The notes beneath the pieces are model-generated. The model was given only the letters and a program-made list of their open reading frames with translations, was not told the DNA's origin and ran no database searches. Source: a virus. Taken from it: DNA of 22,928 nt. The stretch spans positions 1 to 22,928 of the IMG/VR virus record IMGVR_UViG_3300042539_001659, one strand, 5' to 3'. A program made the position numbers and the translations under genes. This document shows positions 13,942 to 19,090 of the stretch, piece after piece (position 1 is the stretch's first letter; each line of letters begins with the position of its first letter).

Positions 13942-14517
13942 TCACAAATCCAGAGACGCAAGTGAATTCGGGCGAGCGTACAAGGTCACATTGCGACCTG
14001 CGCGCTTTTCATAGGTAAACCAATCGGCGAAGCTTTCCAGCTTGCGCACACGTGATAGAGCGCGCGGAATTCGTGGTGCGTCAAATTCCCTGAGATTGGT
14101 CGGCGAGGCCAAGAGCAACCGACATGCAATCCAAGCATGGCTTACGGACTCGGCTGGCAAAATAGACTTGATCCAGGTTGCGAGCATATCGACTGCGACA
14201 GGATCGCCGCGCGCTGCATCACTGATCGCCGCGACAATCTCGATAGGCGCAGTTTCGTGTGTCGCATCGCCGATCGCGTCTAGCTGCTCTTGAGCCCTGC
14301 CAGCGTAGCGACCCAGGGACAGTATCAAGGCCGGGTTATCAGCGAGCGCGGACAATTCCAGAGCAGACAAAGGCGAGCGGTTGGTAAGTGTGCCGATAAT
14401 CCCGACACAAGCCGCATCCGTTACATCAGCGACGCGCAAGACGCCTGCCTTGAGCATTAGCTTGGCCTTTTTGTGAGATACCCGGAATTTCTCGCAGAAT
14501 TCTAAAAGCGTCATCAT
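13942..14517 (-). CDS. Hypothetical protein with N-terminal helix-turn-helix-like segment (191 aa)
   Basis: The first 35 residues (LLEFCEKFRVSHKKAKLMLKAGVL) look like a winged helix or excisionase-like DNA-binding segment. The rest is helical (SALELSALADNPALILSL, VAVDMLATWIKSIL), and a C-terminal part is rich in Arg. Tandem ATG codons follow AAGGA. The product ends SLASLDL, a weaker relative of the EYDL ending (GAT TTG TGA is kept). Function is unknown. Confidence 0.65.
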   Translation of the reverse strand: MMTLLEFCEKFRVSHKKAKLMLKAGVLRVADVTDAACVGIIGTLTNRSPLSALELSALADNPALILSLGRYAGRAQEQLDAIGDATHETAPIEIVAAISDAARGDPVAVDMLATWIKSILPAESVSHAWIACRLLLASPTNLREFDAPRIPRALSRVRKLESFADWFTYEKRAGRNVTLYARPNSLASLDL

Positions 14518-14720
14518 TGCGAATTTTCCTTAATTATTTTTCGCAGATACTTGACGGAACACCCTGCTTCTCTTGCGGCACTCCTCAATTCCGCACTGCG
14601 TGCAAAACTGGCGAGCCATGTTGCAACACGTGAACACGCCTCGGATTCCCCATCTTCGCCCTCATTGGCTTCTAACCACATGCAAGCGGTTTCAATATCT
14701 TCTAGGCATGGACGTTTCAT
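14514..14720 (-). CDS. Hypothetical small protein (68 aa)
   Basis: A Cys-containing helical protein: CLEDIETACMWLEANEGE, then CSRVATWLASFARSAELR. The C-terminal segment AREAGCSVKYLRKIIKE could be a helix-turn-helix. The ATG shares its first base with the upstream stop, and its own stop overlaps tandem ATGs of the next gene. Function is unknown. Confidence 0.6.
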   Translation of the reverse strand: MKRPCLEDIETACMWLEANEGEDGESEACSRVATWLASFARSAELRSAAREAGCSVKYLRKIIKENSQ

Positions 14721-14908
14721 CAGCCTTGCTCCTGAAAAATATCGGTGAGGGAATCCCGCTCAGTTTCCAATTCCGCAGCGCGCGCAGTGTTGCCAGCTTT
14801 CAACGCGCGCCGCCGCTCTTGATCCGCCTGCAAAGCCAGATCCGCCAACGCCTGCGAAGTCATGGGAAGTGCAAGCGTTGCGATTATCCGGGCTAGTTGT
14901 TCTGGCAT
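14720..14908 (-). CDS. Hypothetical helical protein (62 aa)
   Basis: Almost wholly helical: QLARIIATLALPMTSQAL, then LALQADQERRRALKAGN, then AAELETERDSLTDIFQ. The second half has coiled-coil character. The start and stop each share one base with the neighbouring genes (TAATG/TGATG style junctions), as expected in this operon. Function is unknown. Confidence 0.6.
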   Translation of the reverse strand: MPEQLARIIATLALPMTSQALADLALQADQERRRALKAGNTARAAELETERDSLTDIFQEQG

Positions 14909-15222
14909 TAGCCTTCCCCTTCGAATTCGCGCAGATATTCGGATTCTGTCATCCCGATCACATCAAGTGACCAATCGGTTGACGCTGCAATACGTAAGCG
15001 CTGCGAATAATTGCCCTCACCTTCGCGCGGCATGTGGAATTCATGCACGTAATATTCATCACCTTGCGTTTCATCGGCTTCGGGTAAATCCCGCTCCCAC
15101 TGGTCGCAAGCATTTTTGACGATGTCGCAAAATTCCGTTTCGGTTTCCACAGCATGATACCGCTGATCATCTGGCATGAAATCCGCTTGCCCGATTGCGA
15201 TGCAAAAGAAAAATTTCGACAT
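14908..15222 (-). CDS. Hypothetical acidic protein, first gene of the left operon (104 aa)
   Basis: The ATG of MSKFFFCIAIG is chosen because GGAG lies six bases upstream, within the leader repeat; an ATG four codons earlier overlaps that site. The protein is acidic (ERDLPEADETQGDEYYVHEF) and ends EFEGEG. It is the promoter-proximal gene of the long minus-strand operon. First early genes of phages often encode host-takeover proteins, but nothing in this sequence identifies such a role. Confidence 0.65.
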   Translation of the reverse strand: MSKFFFCIAIGQADFMPDDQRYHAVETETEFCDIVKNACDQWERDLPEADETQGDEYYVHEFHMPREGEGNYSQRLRIAASTDWSLDVIGMTESEYLREFEGEG

Positions 15223-15228
15223 GATTTG

Positions 15229-15247
15229 CTCCATTGAAAGCGGTTTA
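15229..15247 (-). repeat. Leader repeat, copy 2
   Basis: On the minus strand it reads TAAACCGCTTTCAATGGAG, one base different from copy 1 at 13111-13129. It ends with the GGAG that serves the 104-codon gene. It lies just downstream of the inverted repeat at 15255-15286. Confidence 0.6.
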
Positions 15248-15254
15248 GAATTTT

Positions 15255-15286
15255 GCCTTAATCCCTGATTGTGGCGAGATTAAGGC
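15255..15286. promoter_or_regulatory. 9-bp inverted repeat upstream of the left operon
   Basis: GCCTTAATC (15255-15263) and GATTAAGGC (15278-15286) are perfect complements with a 14-base spacer. The position, 33 bases before the first gene, suits an operator for a dimeric repressor or an mRNA hairpin in the leader. There is no T-run to make it a terminator. Confidence 0.5.
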
Positions 15287-15456
15287 GACATTGCGAAACA
15301 TGCGTACATTAAGCGTATTCATGTGTGTTGATTAGCGAAATTATTTACGCGCGTGCACGTTCAATAGACGATTGTTTAGTGTCGCGGCTACGGCTACGCG
15401 CCGAAGGCGCTCCGCTCCGCCGCTCCACACATGATAGACGCCTAGAAAAATATTCA
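15287..15456. other. Non-coding stretch, probable left-operon promoter region
   Basis: No convincing gene is present. On the minus strand TTGAAC (15359-15364) and TAATTT (15338-15343), 15 bases apart, are a weak promoter candidate for the left operon. A GC-rich block at about 15388-15425 contains GCGCCGAAGGCGC, a short hairpin. Confidence 0.3.
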
Positions 15457-15502
15457 GGCTTTATAAAATTCCCGAAAATCGGAAATCTCAAAAGCCTATT
15501 TT
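15457..15502. terminator. Stem-loop with T-rich flanks on both strands
   Basis: GGCTTT (15457-15462) pairs with AAAGCC (15491-15496), with an inner imperfect stem TTCCCGA/TCGGAA. The plus strand continues TATTTTTC, and the minus strand continues with TGAATATTTTTC, so it may work in both directions. On the minus strand it would end the short 15546-15880 transcript. Confidence 0.5.
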
Positions 15503-15545
15503 TCTCGTTCCCTTGGCTTTGACAAATTCACCTGCGCCCCGAAAT

Positions 15546-15689
15546 TTACCACTTAGCAAAAACCCGCGTCCGCTCTTGGTAGCTGTAAAGCTTGCGAGCC
15601 CGTTCCTGATCCCGCAAATGCCGCCAGGCGGTCAATTCGTCGAAACCGTGCTGATCCATAAGCCGCTCAATTTTCGGGTTGCTGATCAT
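15546..15689 (-). CDS. Hypothetical small protein (47 aa)
   Basis: Reads MISNPKIERLMDQHGFDEL, then AWRHLRDQERARK, ending RTRVFAKW and TAA. The ATG overlaps the stop of the preceding gene (ATGA). Basic and helical, it resembles small phage proteins with a 'HLR...R' helix, but I recognise no family. It is the last gene before the two-way stem-loop at 15457-15502. Confidence 0.6.
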   Translation of the reverse strand: MISNPKIERLMDQHGFDELTAWRHLRDQERARKLYSYQERTRVFAKW

Positions 15690-15880
15690 TGTCCAATACC
15701 CCGTCCTTTGATATCCGACCGCTTGACTAAGTGAGACGTTTCACTGTTAGCGATATCGGAATCTGTCTTGATCTCGATAATCCCGCGATTGCCACCCCAA
15801 TTGAAAGCAGTAATTACGCCGCGCAGGGTTTCACCATAAAACTTGAATGAAACCCTATCACCGATTGTCAACTTTGCCAT
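15686..15880 (-). CDS. Small KOW/SH3-like beta protein (64 aa)
   Basis: The start MAKLTIGDRVSFKF has AAGGA seven bases upstream; an earlier in-frame ATG lacks a good site. The sequence is strand-rich (IGDRVSFKFYGETLRGVITAF, NRGIIEIKTDSD), with Gly turns, as in small SH3 or KOW barrels. It lies first after the control region on the minus strand, probably with the promoter at 15926-15953. It may be an early regulator or host-interaction protein, but that is inference. Confidence 0.6.
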   Translation of the reverse strand: MAKLTIGDRVSFKFYGETLRGVITAFNWGGNRGIIEIKTDSDIANSETSHLVKRSDIKGRGIGQ

Positions 15881-15925
15881 TCCAAATTCCTTTCCATGTT
15901 TCCGATAATCCCTTATTGCACCCAA

Positions 15926-15953
15926 ACCTTACCAAATTCCTAACGCTCGTCAA
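15926..15953 (-). promoter_or_regulatory. Candidate leftward promoter
   Basis: On the minus strand TTGACG (15948-15953) is followed 16 bases later by TAAGGT (15926-15931). The -35 is close to consensus and the -10 is poor. It would drive the 15546-15880 gene pair. Confidence 0.35.
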
Positions 15954-16205
15954 ATTAAATATGTCATTACGTCATATCATGCACCTTGCACTGCCTCACG
16001 CAACGCAACGTAAGGTTAATAACTTATTAATCTGTCGCAGCGTCACGTCATGGTAAAGATTTGATAAAAAGGGACCCGCCCGCCAAAAATCGCAGACCGG
16101 GGGGATACCTTCGAGGCCGGCGCAGGTTGGCCGGGTCAGTGGGCTGTAGGCGATACATACCAATTTTCACCATCACCTTCCCTTACGTCATATACCATAT
16201 AGAAC
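15954..16205. promoter_or_regulatory. Divergent control region with repeated TTACGTCATAT
   Basis: No gene is present. TTACGTCATAT occurs at 15967-15977 and again at 16183-16193, and a partial copy, CACGTCATGG, lies near 16042. These could be operators for a phage repressor. A G/C-rich tract from 16070 to 16135 (GGGACCCGCCCGCC, then GACCGGGGGGATACC, then two GGCCGG) stands out from the AT-rich surroundings and may be a packaging or structured site. Confidence 0.45.
16016..16030. promoter_or_regulatory. Perfect 15-bp AT-rich palindrome
   Basis: TTAATAA, a central C, then TTATTAA. It sits in the middle of the divergent control region and has the form of a dimeric regulator site. The regulator is not known; the MerR-like and winged-helix proteins in this window are candidates. 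Confidence 0.5.
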
Positions 16206-16232
16206 TTGACACCATTCCCAATCCATTATAAT
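16206..16232 (+). promoter_or_regulatory. Rightward promoter with consensus hexamers
   Basis: TTGACA (16206-16211) and TATAAT (16227-16232) both match the sigma-70 consensus exactly; the 15-base spacer is short. It points toward the Acb2/Tad1-like gene, with 159 bases between the -10 and the ATG. The gap 16233-16391 holds no convincing gene. Confidence 0.65.
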
Positions 16233-16391
16233 CAACCCCCATGTCCGAGGTAATTGGGCCTATCAGGCGTGCCATTCGATCAGCACCGAATAAACAAGCA
16301 CACCCGGCACAGGTTGCTCGGCAAAACTGGAGCCCCTGCGGTCCACGCAAAAGATCGCAGGAGCTCCTTTCACCTGACAGGAGAACAGCAC

Positions 16392-16700
16392 ATGCTCGAT
16401 TTCACCGACAAGCAAATCGCCGGCGACCCAATCCTGCAATTTTTCAACTACAAGCATCTGCCGGAAACCTTGCAACCTTACAGCAAGCCATTCGGCGACC
16501 TCGCTCACCAGATCGTGACCACCCTTCCCCGCAACTCCGAGCGCACGGTGGCCTTGCGCAAGCTGCTCGAAGCCAAGGACGCCGCAGTCCGTGCACGAGT
16601 ACTACTGCCACCAATTATCGGGGCTGCGAGTTTCGGCGAACCTGTCGAAATCAACCGGTTCGATATCGACCGCGACGGACCCCCACCTTTTTCCAGTTGA
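16392..16700 (+). CDS. acb2: Acb2/Tad1-family protein, candidate cyclic-nucleotide sponge (102 aa)
   Basis: The core, HLPETLQPYSKPFGDLA followed by LPRNSERTVALRKLLEAKD, matches the helical hairpin of the Acb2/Tad1 family as I know it. Family members bind and sequester cyclic nucleotides made by CBASS (Acb2) or the signal of Thoeris (Tad1), blocking abortive defence in the host cytoplasm. The N-terminal FTDKQIAGDPILQFF is also typical of phage members. About 30 extra residues follow (EPVEINRFDIDRDG). AGGAGAAC precedes the ATG. The gene has its own consensus promoter and a strong terminator, so it is an independent, likely early unit. Ligand specificity cannot be read from sequence, and many homologues are annotated only as hypothetical. 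Confidence 0.65.
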   Translation: MLDFTDKQIAGDPILQFFNYKHLPETLQPYSKPFGDLAHQIVTTLPRNSERTVALRKLLEAKDAAVRARVLLPPIIGAASFGEPVEINRFDIDRDGPPPFSS

Positions 16701-16766
16701 CAACCTGCCACGATATCGGCATTTCGATATCGCCGATCCCAAGTTGGCAATCCTCTCAAACCTGAG

Positions 16767-16805
16767 CCCCGAGAACCATCCCCCCGGTTCTCGGGGTTTC
16801 TTTTG
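16767..16805 (+). terminator. Strong rho-independent terminator after the Acb2-like gene
   Basis: An 11-bp perfect stem, CCCCGAGAACC (16767-16777) with GGTTCTCGGGG (16786-16796), an 8-base loop, and a TTTCTTTTG tail. It closes the single-gene unit. The stem core and following TGTCTAG recur at 12425-12466. Confidence 0.85.
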
Positions 16806-16816
16806 TCTAGGCACCC

Positions 16817-16845
16817 TTGACCCACCAACGGCAATCCTTTATGGA
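16817..16845 (+). promoter_or_regulatory. Candidate promoter of the packaging operon
   Basis: TTGACC (16817-16822), a 17-base spacer and TATGGA (16840-16845), immediately after the terminator and 25 bases before the next gene. The -35 has five of six consensus bases; the -10 has four. Confidence 0.5.
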
Positions 16846-16870
16846 CTGAACGAGATCAAGGAACCATCCC

Positions 16871-17035
16871 ATGACAAGCCGGTTGGAAGCATTGGAAAAG
16901 AAACTCGCGGCCCGAGCCGGTATTCCCGGTTACGAAAAGAACTGCGAAGATATCCGAGCAGAAATTGCCTGCATCACGGCCTGCCAAGAGCAAGCAGCCA
17001 CTTCTCCGGTGGCTTCCGAAACAAACAAGGATTAG
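16871..17035 (+). CDS. Hypothetical small protein (54 aa)
   Basis: Begins MTSRLEALEKKLAARAG, a likely coiled coil, and continues with CEDIRAEIACITACQEQ, which has three cysteines. AAGGA lies eight bases before the ATG. It stops at TAG, the only clear amber terminator I see in the window, which argues against TAG recoding. Phage packaging operons often start with small coiled-coil proteins like this; function is unknown. Confidence 0.6.
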   Translation: MTSRLEALEKKLAARAGIPGYEKNCEDIRAEIACITACQEQAATSPVASETNKD

Positions 17036-17039
17036 TCCG

Positions 17040-17384
17040 GTGACTGCTACCAGCCTGACGCCGCCCGTCATTGGAAATATTACCCCTCACCAGTCGCCGA
17101 CGATTGACTTCCTCATTCGGCTCAAGTTGCTTGACGAGAACTATGTCACGCCGCGCGATTTACTGATCCTTTACGCGATTATCCGCAAACCGGGCATGTC
17201 TCAAAAGGACGTGTCCGAAGCAATCGGCGTCAACAATCCGGCGAACGTCATGTCGAATATTGCACGGCTCCAGCGTTGGAACTATATCGAGGACAAGCGC
17301 GTTGTCTCCCGACGCGCGAGCCCTTCCCTTCTTTACGCTCTGCCCGATGGGGTCGAGTTTTGGGAAAAGATCAAGCCAGCATGA
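17040..17384 (+). CDS. Winged-helix (MarR-like) DNA-binding protein (114 aa)
   Basis: The middle of the protein has the pattern of a winged helix: TPRDLLILYAIIRKPGMSQ (first helices), KDVSEAIGVNNPANVMSNI (recognition helix), WNYIEDKRVV (wing), then LLYALPDGVEFWEKI. The GTG start has AAGGA eight bases upstream; a longer ATG frame would overlap the 54-codon gene. Its position near the start of the packaging operon suits a late-gene regulator or a DNA-recognition component for packaging. Regulation of the nearby palindrome is possible but untested. Confidence 0.65.
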   Translation: MTATSLTPPVIGNITPHQSPTIDFLIRLKLLDENYVTPRDLLILYAIIRKPGMSQKDVSEAIGVNNPANVMSNIARLQRWNYIEDKRVVSRRASPSLLYALPDGVEFWEKIKPA

Positions 17385-17587
17385 CCCTCTATGACGAAGC
17401 CACCTGCTATCGCTGCGGCGCGAACGCCTGGACAAGCTGCAACCACCGCGAGGCGACGAGGGTAAAGCCTGCATTCGTTGATAAGATGGATCGGCAGGAG
17501 ATCGCCAAGAAACGGGCAGGCGGCGGTAGATACACCTTCACAACCTCTAACGATGGTTTGAATTTCAAGACACGGAAACGACTATGA
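17381..17587 (+). CDS. Small zinc-knuckle-like protein (68 aa)
   Basis: The N-terminal segment CYRCGANAWTSCNH gives C-x2-C followed by C-x-H, a likely metal site. The rest is basic (KKRAGGGRYTF, FKTRKRL). CYRCG also appears in the minus-strand protein at 238-492, but the rest differs. The ATG overlaps the upstream stop (ATGA), and its stop overlaps the next ATG, so it is co-translated. It may bind nucleic acid; function is unknown. Confidence 0.6.
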   Translation: MTLYDEATCYRCGANAWTSCNHREATRVKPAFVDKMDRQEIAKKRAGGGRYTFTTSNDGLNFKTRKRL

Positions 17588-17925
17588 GCGACAAACCCAC
17601 TGGCACGGATCTGATGCAGCCGACGCGCGACCTCGCGAAGCTGCCGATGATCTCGGCCGAGCAGTATCAGCACGTGGGCCGCTATGCCGGCGCTCTCGTC
17701 ATGTCCTGCTTTGCACAGATCGGCGGCTTGGAGCGCATGGCCTCGTGGGCTGATAGCAACCCGACCGACTTCTACACGAAGCTGTTCCCCAAGATGATCT
17801 CTCGCAGCACACAGGTTGACGTGAGCGGGACGCTGACGATCGATGACGCGATCTCCCGGCTGGAGCGGCAGAGCGACACCGTCGATGCGACCTTCGAGGA
17901 AATCCCTCAAGAATATGATTTGTGA
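17584..17925 (+). CDS. Candidate terminase small subunit ending in EYDL (113 aa)
   Basis: The middle segment, CFAQIGGLERMASWADSNP followed by DFYTKLFPKM, matches a pattern in phage proteins encoded just before the large terminase, where 'WA..N...FY....KL.P' recurs. Some are annotated as small terminase, most as hypothetical. No clear DNA-binding domain is visible in the N-terminus, so the call is tentative. The C-terminus, IPQEYDL, is encoded GAA TAT GAT TTG TGA. Its end forms the left copy of the 41-bp direct repeat. Confidence 0.5.
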   Translation: MSDKPTGTDLMQPTRDLAKLPMISAEQYQHVGRYAGALVMSCFAQIGGLERMASWADSNPTDFYTKLFPKMISRSTQVDVSGTLTIDDAISRLERQSDTVDATFEEIPQEYDL

Positions 17926-17951
17926 ACCGGCATAGGAGAACGATGCCATGA
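17911..17951 (+). repeat. 41-bp direct repeat, copy 1
   Basis: Covers the last four codons (EYDL) and stop of the upstream gene, then a spacer with the AGGAG ribosome-binding site, and the ATGA of the next gene. Copy 2 at 18116-18156 differs at one base (TAT/TAC, synonymous). Spacing between copies is 205 bp. Confidence 0.9.
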
Positions 17952-18130
17952 TCGTCGAGAAAATTAAAGAATTGCTTTTGAAGGAAGATGGGTTTTTCCA
18001 TGTTACAGACGCGCGAGGACATAAGACGATAGTGATTGAAGGACCATTTTCGTCACAAGATAAACTGGAGAGACATACAGGTAAAACCAAAAATTCGGTT
18101 ACTCGTATTGTAACCGAATACGATTTGTGA
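17948..18130 (+). CDS. Hypothetical cassette-like protein ending in EYDL (60 aa)
   Basis: Reads MIVEKIKELLLKEDGFFHV, then KTIVIEGPFSS and a basic segment, RHTGKTKNSVTRIV, before TEYDL. The gene is visibly AT-richer than its neighbours. It is bracketed exactly by the two 41-bp repeats, so that removing one repeat plus the gene would leave a perfect junction between the flanking genes. This suggests recent gain by homologous recombination or exchange. Function is unknown. Confidence 0.65.
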   Translation: MIVEKIKELLLKEDGFFHVTDARGHKTIVIEGPFSSQDKLERHTGKTKNSVTRIVTEYDL

Positions 18131-18156
18131 ACCGGCATAGGAGAACGATGCCATGA
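18116..18156 (+). repeat. 41-bp direct repeat, copy 2
   Basis: Same element as 17911-17951 with one synonymous change; it ends the 60-codon gene and starts the 79-codon gene. Both copies contain a nine-codon GTG frame that bridges the two genes with four-base overlaps on each side. Confidence 0.9.
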
Positions 18157-18392
18157 CCTACGAACGAATGCACGGACGCGAGGAAGGTATTGCCGAGCGC
18201 CTGAAAATGTGGCGACGTGCTCTTGCCACCGACAAGAGTTATCCGTGGCTCGGCACCGGCATCTGCGACGACCTCGTAACTGCCGCTCGAATGCTCGGCG
18301 CTGATGTGTCCGAATTCGACCAACACAATGACGAACCGACCTTGCCTGAGATTGTGCCTGCCGAGCCTGTAGTAATGGAGTTTGACCTGTGA
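18153..18392 (+). CDS. Hypothetical protein ending in EFDL (79 aa)
   Basis: The N-terminal half is helical (GIAERLKMWRRALATDKSY, CDDLVTAARMLGADVSEF) and the C-terminal half is acidic and Pro-rich (EPTLPEIVPAEPVVMEFDL). AGGAG in the direct repeat precedes the ATG. Its TGA overlaps the GTG of the MazG-like gene, and GGAG within the EFDL codons sits eight bases before that GTG. Function is unknown. Confidence 0.65.
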   Translation: MTYERMHGREEGIAERLKMWRRALATDKSYPWLGTGICDDLVTAARMLGADVSEFDQHNDEPTLPEIVPAEPVVMEFDL

Positions 18393-18721
18393 GCGACCTT
18401 CCATTTCTTGAGCAGCTTCGGCAAACGAATGGCGATCGATATCGCGAATGGACAGGTGACGGCATCGAAGATCCCCTCTACCTGTCAAATGAATTTGGCG
18501 GTGAAGCAGGGGAAGTCCAAAATCAGGTCAAGAAACTCGTCCGTGAAGCGCGGGGATGGAAGGGCAGCAGAACGACCATCGACAAACTTGCGGACGAAAT
18601 AGGCGACTGCATAATTTGCCTCGACAATCTCGCGCGCGGGTATGGTATTAGTCTTGAAGAAGCAACACGACGCAAATTTAATGCGACGAGCGATGCAAAC
18701 GGCTTCGAGCAAAAGCTATGA
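18389..18721 (+). CDS. MazG-like nucleotide pyrophosphohydrolase (110 aa)
   Basis: An all-alpha NTP pyrophosphatase. The two metal-binding helix motifs are visible: E-x2-E in NEFGGEAGEVQNQVKKLVRE, and E-x2-D in DEIGDCIICLDNLA. Downstream, RRKFNATSDANGF is typical of MazG-like ends. Phage members hydrolyse NTPs, dNTPs or possibly alarmones such as ppGpp, adjusting nucleotide pools or host stress signals. It is single-domain, so close to the small phage type. The GTG start overlaps the preceding EFDL stop. Confidence 0.8.
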   Translation: MSDLPFLEQLRQTNGDRYREWTGDGIEDPLYLSNEFGGEAGEVQNQVKKLVREARGWKGSRTTIDKLADEIGDCIICLDNLARGYGISLEEATRRKFNATSDANGFEQKL

Positions 18722-18951
18722 CCGCCGCCCGCGACCGCAAGCAAGCTGCAAAGGTTCTCGGGATCACGATGCAGGCGCAGCTTCGCGCATTGCTCGAAGC
18801 CCAAGGCAACGACGAAATCCAAACCGCCGCCATCATTCTCGGCGACACCTTCAACCGCAATTCCGAATTCATTGTGTGGGTGCTGAAGGAATTCGGCGGC
18901 GTCGAGCAGATGCCTTTTGCTCGCCAGCCAAGTCTCAAATCGGTGAACTGA
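18718..18951 (+). CDS. Hypothetical protein (77 aa)
   Basis: A helical protein: RDRKQAAKVLGITMQAQLRAL, then DEIQTAAIILGDTFNRNSEF, then IVWVLKEFGGVEQ. The ATG overlaps the MazG-like stop (ATGA). The N-terminal stretch could be a helix-turn-helix but is not convincing. Function is unknown. Confidence 0.6.
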   Translation: MTAARDRKQAAKVLGITMQAQLRALLEAQGNDEIQTAAIILGDTFNRNSEFIVWVLKEFGGVEQMPFARQPSLKSVN

Positions 18952-18952
18952 C

Positions 18953-19090
18953 ATGCAGGAAAAAACTTTCATAAAGATACGAGACATAGGTAAAGAAAAA
19001 CCCGATCAATTCCTGTTTGTGGAAACCGGCCTAGCAGGCAAAAATTTGATACCCGTAGGCTACATGAAACCAGTAGAACCCGATCTATGA
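18953..19090 (+). CDS. Hypothetical small protein ending in EPDL (45 aa)
   Basis: A short gene, MQEKTFIKIRDIGKEKP, then FLFVETGLAGKNLIPVGYM, ending VEPDL and TGA. The stop overlaps the ATG of the large terminase. It is AT-richer than its neighbours. The strand-rich middle suggests a small beta protein. The ending keeps Glu, Asp and Leu of the EYDL group but has Pro in the aromatic position. Function is unknown. Confidence 0.55.
   Translation: MQEKTFIKIRDIGKEKPDQFLFVETGLAGKNLIPVGYMKPVEPDL

Noticed and set aside
15287-15456. tRNA or other structured RNA gene in the non-coding stretch
   Set aside because: I found no cloverleaf pattern or T-loop sequence; only short hairpins are visible.
17407-18465. 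352-codon minus-strand frame opposite the packaging operon
   Set aside because: Shadow of several well-supported plus-strand genes; no coherent domain and it crosses the two direct repeats.
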